From positions 124,001 through 188,000 of the forward strand of contig NZ_JBOCEG010000006.1 of assembly GCF_050586465.1 (NCBI RefSeq): a stretch of DNA of 64,000 nucleotides. Direction: 5' to 3'. A model generated the notes under the pieces. The model saw nothing but the letters and a program-made list of their open reading frames with translations. It did not search any database and was not told the origin of the DNA. The position numbers and the translations under genes were made by a program. Within the stretch, counting starts at the first letter, position 1. Each line of letters begins with the position of its first letter. Positions 16,385 to 25,446 of this stretch are shown piece after piece. This DNA is from CAJXYS01 sp913063035 (GTDB lineage Bacteria > Pseudomonadota > Alphaproteobacteria > Rhodobacterales > Rhodobacteraceae).

Positions 16385-17109
16385 CAGAGCCCCTCCTTTC
16401 GGGTCTCGAACAGCGTCTGGCGCCGGCCGCGCAGCACGATGTCGAAGCGGTAGGCCAGCGCGTCCATCGGGATCGTCGCGGTCATGTCCTGCGCCGCGAT
16501 CAGCCGCTCGACCGCGGCGTCGGACGGGATCGTGCGGACAATCGGGCATTGCCAGATCAGCGGATCGCCCTCGAAATACATCTGGCTGATCAGCCGCTGC
16601 GCGAAGCCCGAGCCGAAGAGCGAGAAATGGATGTGGCTCGGCCGCCAGTCGTTGACGCCGTTGGGCCAGGGATAGGGCCCGGGCTTGACGGTGCGGAACT
16701 CGTAGCGCCCCTCGGCATCCGTGACCATGCGCCCGCAGCCGCCGAAATTCGGGTCGAGCGGCGCGAGGTAGCCGTCTTTCCTGTGGCGGTAGCGCCCGCC
16801 CGCATTGGCCTGCCAGACCTCGATCAGCGCGTTCGGCACGCCGCGGCCATGCTCGTCCGTCACGCGGCCATGGACGATGATCCGCTCGCCGATGGCGGCC
16901 TCGCCGTCGCGGGCGAAGTTCAGGATCAGGTCGTTGTCGCGCGGGCCCAGCATGTCGCGGCCGAAGACCGGGCCGGTTTCCTCGGACAGGGTCGTCGGCA
17001 TCGAGATCAGCGGCCGGCCCGGCGCCCGCGTCACGCTGGTCTTGTAGCCGGGCGTATAGGCCGGCGGGTGCCAGGCCCGGTCGCGCTGGATGAAGCCGCC
17101 CTTGGTCAT
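16384..17109 (-). CDS. pcaH: Protocatechuate 3,4-dioxygenase beta subunit
   Basis: 241 residues. The non-haem iron ligands are visible: Y107 (GGRYRHR), Y146 (KPGPYPWP), H159 and H161 (SHIHFS), matching the Tyr-Tyr-His-His set of intradiol dioxygenases. Contains IEVWQANAGGRY and FGGCGRMVTD. Overlaps pcaC by four bases (stop of pcaC is upstream at 17106). Full length for the family. Confidence 0.95.
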   Translation of the reverse strand: MTKGGFIQRDRAWHPPAYTPGYKTSVTRAPGRPLISMPTTLSEETGPVFGRDMLGPRDNDLILNFARDGEAAIGERIIVHGRVTDEHGRGVPNALIEVWQANAGGRYRHRKDGYLAPLDPNFGGCGRMVTDAEGRYEFRTVKPGPYPWPNGVNDWRPSHIHFSLFGSGFAQRLISQMYFEGDPLIWQCPIVRTIPSDAAVERLIAAQDMTATIPMDALAYRFDIVLRGRRQTLFETRKEGL

Positions 17110-17501
17110 GTCTGTCCCCCCGTGGTATCGGCCTCCATCGCGGCGAAGGTCTCCTTGGCGATGCGGATGGCGTGGTTGGCCCTGGGCACGCCGGCATAGA
17201 CCGCGACATGCAGGAGCGCTTCCATCACGTCCTCGCGGCTGGCGCCGGTGTTGGCGGTGGCGCGGATATGCATGGCCAGCTCGTCATGGCTGCCGGTCGC
17301 GGCCAGGAGCGCGATGGTCAGCATCGACCGCTCGCGCAGGCTGATCGTCTCGCGCGACCAGAGATGGCCCCAGGCGGCCTCGGTGATGAGATCCTGGAAG
17401 GGCGCGTCGAAGGCCGTCTTCGCCGCCTCGGCCCGGTCCACATGGGCGGCGCCCAGCACCCGCCGGCGGGTCGCCATGCCACGGTCGTGCCGCTCAGACA
17501 T
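17106..17501 (-). CDS. pcaC: 4-carboxymuconolactone decarboxylase
   Basis: 131 residues of the CMD/AhpD-like helical family. PcaC decarboxylates 4-carboxymuconolactone to beta-ketoadipate enol-lactone. Signature: WGHLWSRETISLRERSMLTIALL, then ELAMHIRATANTGASREDVMEALLHVAVYAGVPRANHAI. Overlaps pcaD by eight bases at its start and pcaH by four at its end. Separate from pcaD here, whereas some bacteria have a pcaDC fusion (pcaL). Confidence 0.94.
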   Translation of the reverse strand: MSERHDRGMATRRRVLGAAHVDRAEAAKTAFDAPFQDLITEAAWGHLWSRETISLRERSMLTIALLAATGSHDELAMHIRATANTGASREDVMEALLHVAVYAGVPRANHAIRIAKETFAAMEADTTGGQT

Positions 17502-18288
17502 GGCCGGTCTCCTCCAGGAAGGTGGTCAGCAGCGCGGCGAAGGCTTCCGGCTTCTCGACACATGGCAGGTGCCCCGCGCCACGGATCAGTTCGAAGCGCG
17601 ATCCCTTTACCAGCTCGGCGGTCTCGCGCACGAGGTCCGGCGGGGTCGAGCCGTCCTCGGTGCCCGCGATGGCCAGCGTCGGCAGGGTCAGCTGCGCGGT
17701 CGAGGCATAGAAGTCGCTGCCGCCGATCGCGGCCGAACAGCCGACATAGCCCGCGTCGGGCGTCCGCGTGAGCATGTTGCGCCAGCCGGCCAGGTCGACG
17801 GGCTGCTCGGTCCGGAACCGCCTGGAGAACCAACGCTCCATCACCGCGTCGGCCAGCACCTCTATGCCGCCCGAGTCAACTGCGGCGATCCGCTCGTGCC
17901 ACATCTCGGTGGTGCCGATCTTGACGCCGGTGTTCGACAGCACCATCGCGCGCACCTGGTCGGTGCGCTTCATCGCCAGCCCCTGCGCGATCATGCCCCC
18001 GATGGACAGCCCCACGAAGAGGCAGTCCCTGACGCCGAGCGCGTCGAGCAGGTTCTCGGCGTCGCGGACCAGGGCGCCCATCGAATAGGGCGGGCGGGGG
18101 CAGCTCGTCAGCCCGTGGCCCCGCTTGTCATAGCGGATGACGCGCAGGCCTTGCGGCAGGTGCGGCAGGATCGGGTCCCAGAGCCGGAAATCGGTGCCGA
18201 GCGAGTTGGCGAAGACGACCGGCGCGCCGTCGGGGTCGCCCTCGTCGGCGTAATGGACCATGATGTCGTCCAGCTCGATCATCCGCAT
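17494..18288 (-). CDS. pcaD: 3-oxoadipate enol-lactonase
   Basis: 264-residue alpha/beta hydrolase. Nucleophile elbow GLSIGG with S95; catalytic histidine in GAGHLPCVEKP near residue 242. Hydrolyses the enol-lactone to beta-ketoadipate. ATG 18288 (MRMIELDD) is preceded by AGGAGAG at good spacing, so I prefer it over the internal ATG at 18282. Eleven bases downstream of pobA. Confidence 0.92.
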   Translation of the reverse strand: MRMIELDDIMVHYADEGDPDGAPVVFANSLGTDFRLWDPILPHLPQGLRVIRYDKRGHGLTSCPRPPYSMGALVRDAENLLDALGVRDCLFVGLSIGGMIAQGLAMKRTDQVRAMVLSNTGVKIGTTEMWHERIAAVDSGGIEVLADAVMERWFSRRFRTEQPVDLAGWRNMLTRTPDAGYVGCSAAIGGSDFYASTAQLTLPTLAIAGTEDGSTPPDLVRETAELVKGSRFELIRGAGHLPCVEKPEAFAALLTTFLEETGHV

Positions 18289-18299
18289 GGCGGCTCTCC

Positions 18300-19469
18300 T
18301 CAGTAGGGCAGTCCGACGTAATTCTCGGCCATCGCGGTCTGCGCGGCAACCGAGGTTTCGAGATAGGCGATCTCGGCCTCCTGCATGCGCTGGTCGAAGG
18401 TCGACTGTTCGGGGAAGCGGTGCAGCATCGTGGTCATCCACCAGCTGAAGCGTTCGCATTTCCAGACGCGGGAGAGCGCCCGCTCGGAATAGGTCTCGAT
18501 CCCTGCATCCTCGCCGTCGCGGTAATGGGCGGCCAGCGCCGTGTGCAGGTAATGCACGTCGCCCACGGCCAGGTTCAGCCCCTTGGCCCCGGTGGGCGGC
18601 ACGATATGCGCGGCGTCGCCGGCCAGGAACAGGCGTCCCCAGCGCATCGGCTCGGCCACGAAGGATCGCAGCGGCGCGATGGATTTCTCCACCGCCGGGC
18701 CGGTCACCAGGCGGTCGGCGGCATCGCCCGGAATGCGGCGGCGCAGCTCGTCCCAGAAGGCGTCGTCGGACCAGGCTTCGACCCGGTCCTCGAGCGGCAC
18801 CTGCACGTAGTAGCGGCTGAGCCGGGCATTCCGCATCGAGCAGAGCGCGAAGCCCCGTTCGTGGTTGGCATAGATCAGCTCGTCGGAGACCGGCGGCGTC
18901 TCCGACAGGACGCCGAGCCAGCCGAAGGGATAGACGCGTTCGAATGCGCGCAGGACGCCGGGCGGGATGCAGCCGCGGCTGACACCGTGATAGCCGTCGC
19001 ACCCCGCGACGAAGTCGCAGTCGATGCGATGCTCGGTCCCGTCCTTGACATAGGTGACGTGGGGCGCGTCACCGTCGAGGCCGTGCGGCATCACCCCCTC
19101 GGCTTCGTCGATGATCGTGCCGCCGGCGGCGTCGCGCGCGGCATAGAGGTCATGGGTGACCTCGGTCTGGCCGTACACCATCACGGGCTTGCCGGTGGCG
19201 GCCTTGAAACCGATCCGGAAGCCGCGGTTCTGGGCCGCGAGATAGGTGCCGTCATGGACGAAGCCCTCGCGGTCCATGCGGGCGCCGACGCCCGCGGCGC
19301 GCAGCATCTCGACCGTGCCCCATTCCAGTACGCCGGCCCGGATCCGCGAGAGAACGTGGTCGCGCGACCGGCGTTCGAGCACGATGGTCTCGATCCCGTC
19401 GCGATGCAAAAGCTGCGACAGGAGCAGGCCCGCGGGCCCGCCGCCGATGATGACGACCTGGGTACGCAT
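18300..19469 (-). CDS. pobA: 4-hydroxybenzoate 3-monooxygenase
   Basis: 389-residue flavoprotein hydroxylase that makes protocatechuate from 4-hydroxybenzoate. FAD GxGxxG motif at residues 9-14 (IIGGGPAGL), the substrate/flavin DG motif (FVAGCDGYHGVSR), and the second FAD site GRLFLAGDAAHIVPPTGAKGLN. RIRAGVLEWGTVEML is the PobA-type N-terminal signature. First gene of the operon, feeding the pca genes directly. No adjacent pobR or pcaQ regulator. Confidence 0.95.
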   Translation of the reverse strand: MRTQVVIIGGGPAGLLLSQLLHRDGIETIVLERRSRDHVLSRIRAGVLEWGTVEMLRAAGVGARMDREGFVHDGTYLAAQNRGFRIGFKAATGKPVMVYGQTEVTHDLYAARDAAGGTIIDEAEGVMPHGLDGDAPHVTYVKDGTEHRIDCDFVAGCDGYHGVSRGCIPPGVLRAFERVYPFGWLGVLSETPPVSDELIYANHERGFALCSMRNARLSRYYVQVPLEDRVEAWSDDAFWDELRRRIPGDAADRLVTGPAVEKSIAPLRSFVAEPMRWGRLFLAGDAAHIVPPTGAKGLNLAVGDVHYLHTALAAHYRDGEDAGIETYSERALSRVWKCERFSWWMTTMLHRFPEQSTFDQRMQEAEIAYLETSVAAQTAMAENYVGLPY

Positions 19470-19506
19470 CGGTTCCTCCCTCGACCGGTGGCGTGCCGAG
19501 AGGATG

Positions 19507-19530
19507 GGCGCAGGTGATTGGCAATGTCAA
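19507..19530 (-). promoter_or_regulatory. Possible pobA-pca operon promoter
   Basis: Minus-strand TTGACA at 19530-19525 followed 17-18 bases later by the weak hexamer CATCCT. TTGACATTGCCAA also has the T-N11-A form of a LysR-type box, overlapping the -35 element. The rest of 19470-19682 shows no gene and no ATAACC-N4-GGTTAT PcaQ site. Confidence 0.35.
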
Positions 19531-19682
19531 CTATCCTGCCGTCCGGCCGCCATGGCCCCGGCCGCCGGACCGCCCCGGCGCGGGCGCGGCGGCGTGTTTC
19601 GGCTTGACCGGAACCGGGCTTTGCGGTCGGGTTCGGGCAAGGGCCGGGTCCGCCGGCCGACACGCTGCACAGGGGGACGTCC

Positions 19683-20768
19683 ATGACCACTATCCGCGCC
19701 GCCGTCTGCCACGAATTCGGCGCCCCGCTTTCCATCGAGGAAGTGACGCTCGCCGCGCCCGGCGCCGACGAGGTCGAGGTCGCGGTGGAGGCCGTGGCGA
19801 TCTGCCATTCCGACATCTCCTATGCCGACGGCGCCTGGGGCGGCGCGCTGCCGGCGGTCTATGGACACGAGGCCGCCGGCCGGGTCACTGCCGTCGGCGC
19901 CGGGGTCCGGCGTCTGGCCGTCGGCGACCCGGTGATCGTGACGCTGATCCGATCCTGCGGCCAGTGCCCCAGCTGTTCCGGCGGCCACCCGGTGCGCTGC
20001 GAGACGCCCGCGGCCGATGCCGGGCCGCTGACCCGTGCCGATGGCGGCCCGCTGGTGCAGGGGCTGTCCACCGCGGCTTTCGCCGAGAAGGTGGTGGTCC
20101 ATCGCAGCCAGGTCGCCCCGATCCCGGACGACATGCCGATGGACGTGGCGTCGCTGCTGGCCTGCGGGGTGATCACCGGGGTCGGCGCCGTCATCAACTC
20201 GGCCGGGGTGCGGCCGGGCGAGAGCGTTGTCGTCGTCGGGGCGGGCGGCGTCGGGCTGAACGCGATCCAGGGCGCCGTGATCGCGGGTGCCCGGCAGGTG
20301 ATCGCGGTCGACCTGTCGGAGGAAAAACTCGACGACGCGCGTGCCTTCGGGGCCACCCACGGCGTTCTGGCCACCGATCCGAAGCCGCATCGCAGCGTGC
20401 GCGAGATCACGGGCGGGCGCGGGGCCGATCACGTGCTGGTCACGGTCGGGGCGGCGCAGGCCTACCAGGACGCGCCGAAATTCCTGGCGCCGGGCGGCAC
20501 GCTGGTCATGGTCGGGATGCCCCCATCGGGCGCCACGGTGACCTACGAGCCGGTGGTGGTCGCGGCGACCAGCCAGGTGATGCGCGGCTCGAAGATGGGC
20601 GACGTGGTGATCTCGCGCGATATTCCGTGGCTTGTCGATCTCTACAAGCAGGGGCGGCTGGAGCTGGACGCGCTGATCTCCGGGCGCTACCCGCTGGACG
20701 ACATCAACGCCGCCATCGCCGATACCCGCGCCGGGCGCGCGCGGCGCAACGTCATCGTGCTGCGCTAG
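19683..20768 (+). CDS. Zinc-dependent medium-chain alcohol dehydrogenase
   Basis: 361 residues, MDR superfamily. Catalytic-zinc ligands C41 (ICHSD) and H62-E63 (GHEAAG); structural-zinc cysteines C92, C95, C98, C106 (SCGQCPSCSGGHPVRC). Rossmann motif VVVGAGGVGLNAIQGA with an acidic residue after strand 2 (VDLS) suggesting NAD. Resembles class III/aryl-alcohol dehydrogenases. Divergent from pobA, so an aromatic alcohol or aldehyde substrate is a reasonable but unproven guess. Same strand as the enolase-superfamily gene, 142 bases away. Confidence 0.88.
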   Translation: MTTIRAAVCHEFGAPLSIEEVTLAAPGADEVEVAVEAVAICHSDISYADGAWGGALPAVYGHEAAGRVTAVGAGVRRLAVGDPVIVTLIRSCGQCPSCSGGHPVRCETPAADAGPLTRADGGPLVQGLSTAAFAEKVVVHRSQVAPIPDDMPMDVASLLACGVITGVGAVINSAGVRPGESVVVVGAGGVGLNAIQGAVIAGARQVIAVDLSEEKLDDARAFGATHGVLATDPKPHRSVREITGGRGADHVLVTVGAAQAYQDAPKFLAPGGTLVMVGMPPSGATVTYEPVVVAATSQVMRGSKMGDVVISRDIPWLVDLYKQGRLELDALISGRYPLDDINAAIADTRAGRARRNVIVLR

Positions 20769-20910
20769 CGCCCCCCGGGGACCATGCCCGTGAAGGCCGC
20801 GCCGGAAGCGTCCGGCCCCGGCGGTGTCGCCCCGGGCCGGACCGGCCAATTTCGCGCTTGCCACCCGGATGGCGGCGCGGCAGCGTAGGCGCAGGCAATC
20901 GGAGGGCAGG

Positions 20911-22149
20911 ATGCGTCTGAGCGATCTCGAGATTTTCGTCACCGCGCCGCCGCCACCCGGCTGGGGCGGGCGCTACTGGATCTTCGTCAAGCTGACCACC
21001 GATTGCGGCATCACCGGCTATGGCGAGGTCTACGCCGCTTCCGTCGGCCCCGAGGCCATGCGCGCGGTGATCGCGGATGTCTTCGCCCGGCACATGCAGG
21101 GCGAGACCCCCGAGAATATCGAGCTGATGTTCCGCCGCGCCTATTCTTCCGGGTTCACCCAGCGCCCGGACCTGACGGTGATGGGGGCGTTCTCGGGGCT
21201 CGAGATGGCCTGCTGGGACATCATCGGCAAGGCCCATGACCGGCCGGTGCATGCGCTGCTCGGCGGGCGGATGAACGCGCGCATCCGGTCCTACAGCTAT
21301 ATCTATCCGCTGCCGGGCCATGACATGGCCGCGTTCTGGACCAGCCCCGAACTGGCCGCCGAAAGCGCGCTGGCGATGGTCGAGCAGGGGTTCACCGCGC
21401 TCAAGTTCGACCCGGCCGGGCCCTACACGCTGCGCGGCGGGCATCAGCCCTCGATGCGTGACATCGAGACCTCGGCCGCCTTTTGCCGCGAGATCCGCCG
21501 CGCGGTGGGCGACCGGGCGGACCTGCTCTTCGGCACCCATGGCCAGTTCACCACCGACGGGGCCATCCGGCTGGGGCGGCGGCTCGAGGAATTTGACCCG
21601 CTCTGGTTCGAGGAGCCGATCCCGCCCGACAACCTGCTGGAGTTCGCCCGGGTCGCGCAGGCGGTGCGCATCCCGGTCGCCACCGGCGAACGGCTGACGA
21701 CGAAGGCCGAGTTCGCCACCCTGCTGCGCACCGGCGGCGCCTCGATCCTGCAGCCGGCGCTGGGCCGGTCCGGCGGCATCCTCGAGACCAAGAAGATCGC
21801 CGGCATGGCCGAGGCCTTCAACGCGCAGATGGCGCCGCATCTCTATGCCGGGCCGGTGGAATGGGCCGCGAACCTGCAGCTGGCCGCCAATATTCCCAAC
21901 CTGCTGGTGGTCGAGACGATCGGGACCGGCGGCGACTTCCACCAGCAGCTGATCGGGAACGCGATCACCTGGGAAGAGGGCTTCATCCATGCGCCGGAGG
22001 CCCCGGGACTGGGCATTGCCTTGGACGAAGAGCTCGCCCGGGCGCATCCCTACACGGGCACGGGGCTGCATCTCGAGATGCAGGAAGCCCCCTGCAACTA
22101 CGCCGAGGGAAACAGCTTCATCGGGGGCGCGCCGCCGGTCGAGGCATAG
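20911..22149 (+). CDS. Mandelate racemase/muconate lactonising enzyme-family protein (enolase superfamily)
   Basis: 412 residues. N-terminal capping domain then TIM barrel. Barrel landmarks: K165 (ALKFDPAG), WFEEPIPPDN, ATGERLTT and H310 (APHLYAGP). Two expected residues differ: the strand-3 metal ligand Asp is G208 (reads GTHGQ, with H210 kept), and the Asp that pairs with the catalytic His is A283 (reads QPALGRSGG instead of QPDL). That pattern is unlike canonical sugar-acid dehydratases such as galactonate dehydratase, so the reaction is not assigned. ATG 20911 follows GGAGGG. No transporter or sugar genes adjoin it. Confidence 0.82.
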   Translation: MRLSDLEIFVTAPPPPGWGGRYWIFVKLTTDCGITGYGEVYAASVGPEAMRAVIADVFARHMQGETPENIELMFRRAYSSGFTQRPDLTVMGAFSGLEMACWDIIGKAHDRPVHALLGGRMNARIRSYSYIYPLPGHDMAAFWTSPELAAESALAMVEQGFTALKFDPAGPYTLRGGHQPSMRDIETSAAFCREIRRAVGDRADLLFGTHGQFTTDGAIRLGRRLEEFDPLWFEEPIPPDNLLEFARVAQAVRIPVATGERLTTKAEFATLLRTGGASILQPALGRSGGILETKKIAGMAEAFNAQMAPHLYAGPVEWAANLQLAANIPNLLVVETIGTGGDFHQQLIGNAITWEEGFIHAPEAPGLGIALDEELARAHPYTGTGLHLEMQEAPCNYAEGNSFIGGAPPVEA

Positions 22150-22236
22150 CCGCGCGCCCGATCCCCCGTGACACCTCCGGGCCCCCGTGCTACAGGGCGC
22201 GCGAGCCCGTGCCGGGCAGTCCAGAGGGCCAGATCC

Positions 22237-22952
22237 TTGCCGAAACTCTCCGTCGTCATCCCCGCCTATAACGAGGCCGGGAACATAGGCGCCCTCGTGG
22301 CCGAGACCTTCGACGCCGTGCCGGCCGACCTGCTCGGCGAGGTGATCGTCGTCGACGATTGCTCGACCGACGCCACCGGCGCCGAGGTCGCGGCGCTGTT
22401 CGGGCAGTATCCGGGGCTGCGCTGCCTGCGCCATCTCAGCAATGCCGGGCAGAGCGCGGCGATGCGCAGCGGGATCGCCGCCGCGCGTTTCCCGGTGATC
22501 GGCACGCTGGACGGTGACGGGCAGAACCCGCCGGGCGACATCGCAGGGCTCGCCGGGCACTACGCACCCGACGGGCCGCAACTGGTCGGGGGCATCCGCG
22601 CCAAGCGGCGTGACACGGTCTCCAAGCGGCTCGCCTCGCGGGCGGCCAATGCGATCCGGCGCGCGGTGCTGCACGACGATTGCCCGGACACGGGCTGCGG
22701 GCTCAAGGTCTTCGACCGCGAGGTCTATATGCGGCTGCCCTTCTTTCACGGCCAGCACCGCTATCTGCCCGCGCTCTTCCGGGCCTATGGCTGCGTGACC
22801 GCATACCATCCCGTCGGCGACCGTCCGCGCCGCCACGGGCAATCGAAATACACGAACTGGCGCCGGGGCGTGATGGGAGCCTATGATCTGATCGGGGTCT
22901 CGTGGCTCGTCCGCCGGACCCGCTTCGCCGCAACGGAAGAACTTGGCCGAGA

Positions 22953-22956
<4 letters not shown>
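22237..22956 (+). CDS. Glycosyltransferase family 2 (polyprenyl-phosphate sugar transferase-like)
   Basis: About 239 residues. GT-A fold: LSVVIPAYNEAGNIG at the start, VIVVDDCSTDAT, and the DxD-type LDGDGQNPPGD metal site, as in dolichyl-phosphate mannose synthase-like enzymes that load a sugar on a polyprenyl carrier. The C-terminal DRPRRHGQSKYTNWRRG matches this subgroup. No C-terminal membrane helices. I place the start at TTG 22237 (the homology begins there and GAGGG lies upstream); ATG 22168 in frame would add 23 unconserved residues. Stop overlaps the next gene (ATGA). Confidence 0.85.
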
Positions 22957-23288
<332 letters not shown>

Positions 23289-23291
23289 GGC

Positions 23292-24230
23292 TCAGGCCTC
23301 TTCCAGCCGGTCGGTGGCCGGGGCGGGCGCCGGGGCCAGCGCATCGAGCCGGGCCTTGAGATCGGCGTCGAGCGTGAGCCCCATGGCGGCCAGGGACGGG
23401 TCCAGCTGCGCGACGCTGCGCGCGCCGACGATCGGGCCCGTCACGGCCGGGTGCGCGGCCACCCAGGCCACCGCCAGCGTCGCCGGGTCGTGCCCCGTTT
23501 CCCCGGCCAGCCGGACGAGGCCCGCGGCCGCCTCGTGCATCCAGTCGGGCGCGTAGCGCGCCGCGTAGCGGTCGTCCTCGGTCAGCCGGCCGCTGCCGCC
23601 GGCCGCGTATTTCCCGCTCAGCAGCCCGCCGCCCAGCGGCGAATAGGGCTGCACGGCGATGCCTTCCGTGGCGGCCATCGGCAGGATCTCCACCTCGGCC
23701 TGGCGTTTGACCAGGTTGTACATCGGCTGGATCACGTCGATCCCGGTGCCGAAGCTCCGGGCGACGGCCTGTGCCTTCATCACCTGCCAGGCGGCGTAGT
23801 TCGAGACGCCGACATGGCGTACCAGGCCGCGGTCCTGCAGCCCGGCCAGGGTCTCGAAGGTTTCCTCGAGCGGCGTGTCGCCGTCCCAGCGGTGCAGGTA
23901 GAGCAGGTCGACGCTGTCCATGCCGAGCCGCGTGCGACTCTCGTCGAAGGTGCGCAGGATGTTGTCGCGCGCGGCCCCACCCTTGTAGCCGGCCTTGGTC
24001 GCGATGAAGAGCCGGTCGCGCTCGGGTGCCGCGAAACGCCCGAGCAGCGTCTCCGAGGCGCCGTCGGTGTAGACATGCGCCGTGTCGAAATGGGTGATCC
24101 CGGCGGCGCGGCTGGCCTCGAACAGGGCTTGTGACGCGGCCGCGTCGGCGCGGCCGCCGAACTGCATCGTGCCGAAGACGAAGCGGCTGGCCGGCTGGTC
24201 GTCGGCGGTGATGAGCGGGGCGTTGGGCAT
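23292..24230 (-). CDS. Aldo/keto reductase
   Basis: 312-residue (beta/alpha)8 oxidoreductase. Catalytic tetrad visible as D49 (THFDTAHVY), Y54, K79 (IATKAGY) and H113 (LLYLHRWDGD). Lower strand motifs GVSNYAAWQ and QPMYNLVKRQAE are those of the YajO/YakC-type AKR group, which use NADPH on aldehydes or ketones. AGGAG precedes ATG 24230. Separated from the BMP gene by a terminator, so not part of that operon. Confidence 0.9.
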   Translation of the reverse strand: MPNAPLITADDQPASRFVFGTMQFGGRADAAASQALFEASRAAGITHFDTAHVYTDGASETLLGRFAAPERDRLFIATKAGYKGGAARDNILRTFDESRTRLGMDSVDLLYLHRWDGDTPLEETFETLAGLQDRGLVRHVGVSNYAAWQVMKAQAVARSFGTGIDVIQPMYNLVKRQAEVEILPMAATEGIAVQPYSPLGGGLLSGKYAAGGSGRLTEDDRYAARYAPDWMHEAAAGLVRLAGETGHDPATLAVAWVAAHPAVTGPIVGARSVAQLDPSLAAMGLTLDADLKARLDALAPAPAPATDRLEEA

Positions 24231-24246
24231 GGCAGGCTCCTCAAGG

Positions 24247-24274
24247 AAAAGGCCCGCGCCGGGGCGCGGGCCTT
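24247..24274 (-). terminator. Rho-independent terminator of the xdh/ABC operon
   Basis: Minus strand: GGCCCGCGC, short loop, GCGCGGGCC (nine perfect pairs, plus A-T extension) followed by TTTTCC. Lies 35 bases after the BMP gene stop, closing the seven-gene unit. Confidence 0.8.
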
Positions 24275-24308
24275 GCAGGGTATCGAACTGCCGCGGGGCG
24301 GCAAGGGC

Positions 24309-25385
24309 TCACTTGGGCAGGTCGCCGGTGATGCCCTCGACGTAGAAGTCCATGCCCAGCAGCGTGCCGTCGTCGGCGGTCTCGCCCTCGGCCAGCCAGA
24401 CGCTGCCGTCCTGCTTGTTGATCGGGCCGGTGAAGGGGTGGTACGCGCCACTCGCGATGCTCTCCTTCAGCGCCAGCGCCTCCTCGCGGACCTCGGCCGG
24501 AACGGCGTCGGTGATCTCGCCGATTTCCACCATGCCCTCGTCGATGCCGTGCCAGACGTCCTGGCTTTCCCAGGTGCCGTCGATCACGGCCTGCACCCGG
24601 TCGATATAGTAGGGCGCCCAGTTGTCGATGATCGACGAGACGCGCGGCTCGGGCTTGTACTCGGCCATGTCAGAGGCCTGGCCGAAGCCGATCACGCCGC
24701 CCGCTTTCTCGGCCGCGGCCAGCGGCGCGGTGGAGTCGGTGTGCTGCATGATCACGTCGGCGCCCTGCTCGATCAGCGCCTGCGCGGCGTCGGCCTCTTT
24801 CGCCGGGTCGAACCAGGTGTAGGCCCAGACGATCGAGAACTCGACCTCGGGGTTGGCCTTGCGGGCATGCAGGAAGGACGCGTTGATGCCGCGCACGACC
24901 TCGGGGATCGGGAAGGACCCGATATATCCGATCTTGTTGGTCTCGGTCAGCTTGCCGGCGATGTGTCCCTGGATGGCGCGGCCCTCGTAGAAACGCGCCG
25001 AGTAGGTCGAGACGTTGTCGGCCCGCTTGTAGCCGGTGGCGTGCTCGAACTTCACGTCCGGGAACTTCTTGGCCACGTTGACGGTCGGGTCCATGTAGCC
25101 GAACGAGGTGGTGAAGATCAGGTCGGCCCCCGACAGCGCCATCTGCGTCAGCACGCGCTCGGCATCCGCGCCTTCCGGCACGCTTTCCTGGTAGACGGTC
25201 TCGACCGCGTCGCCGAAATGCTCCTCGACGGCGAGCCGGCCCTTGTTGTGCTCGTAGGTCCACCCGCCGTCGCCGATCGGCCCGACATAGACGAAGCCCA
25301 CCTTGACCGGGTCCTGCGCGGCGGCGGCGCCGGCCAGTCCCAGCGACAGCGCGGCGGCCGTCAGTAGTTTATGCATCGGTTTCAT
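24309..25385 (-). CDS. BMP-family ABC transporter substrate-binding protein (purine/nucleoside type)
   Basis: 358 residues with signal peptide (about 1-22, ALSLGLAGAAAAQ). Periplasmic-binding fold of the BMP (PnrA/TmpC) family, which binds nucleosides or nucleobases: VKVGFVYVGPIGDGGWTYEHNKG, FTTSFGYMDPTVNVA and the DVIMQHTDSTAP segment. No lipobox cysteine, so free in the periplasm. GAGGGAGATG is the ribosome site for ATG 25385. Last gene of the operon, after two permeases, 61 bases downstream. Confidence 0.9.
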   Translation of the reverse strand: MKPMHKLLTAAALSLGLAGAAAAQDPVKVGFVYVGPIGDGGWTYEHNKGRLAVEEHFGDAVETVYQESVPEGADAERVLTQMALSGADLIFTTSFGYMDPTVNVAKKFPDVKFEHATGYKRADNVSTYSARFYEGRAIQGHIAGKLTETNKIGYIGSFPIPEVVRGINASFLHARKANPEVEFSIVWAYTWFDPAKEADAAQALIEQGADVIMQHTDSTAPLAAAEKAGGVIGFGQASDMAEYKPEPRVSSIIDNWAPYYIDRVQAVIDGTWESQDVWHGIDEGMVEIGEITDAVPAEVREEALALKESIASGAYHPFTGPINKQDGSVWLAEGETADDGTLLGMDFYVEGITGDLPK

Positions 25386-25446
25386 TTCATCTCCCTCGTT
25401 GGTTTCGGACGCGGTGCGCCCGGGTTGGCAGCCTGCGCCCCGGCGG

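Noticed and set aside
19470..19682. PcaQ binding site (ATAACC-N4-GGTTAT type) upstream of pobA
   Set aside because: Read on both strands; no match better than a chance half-site.
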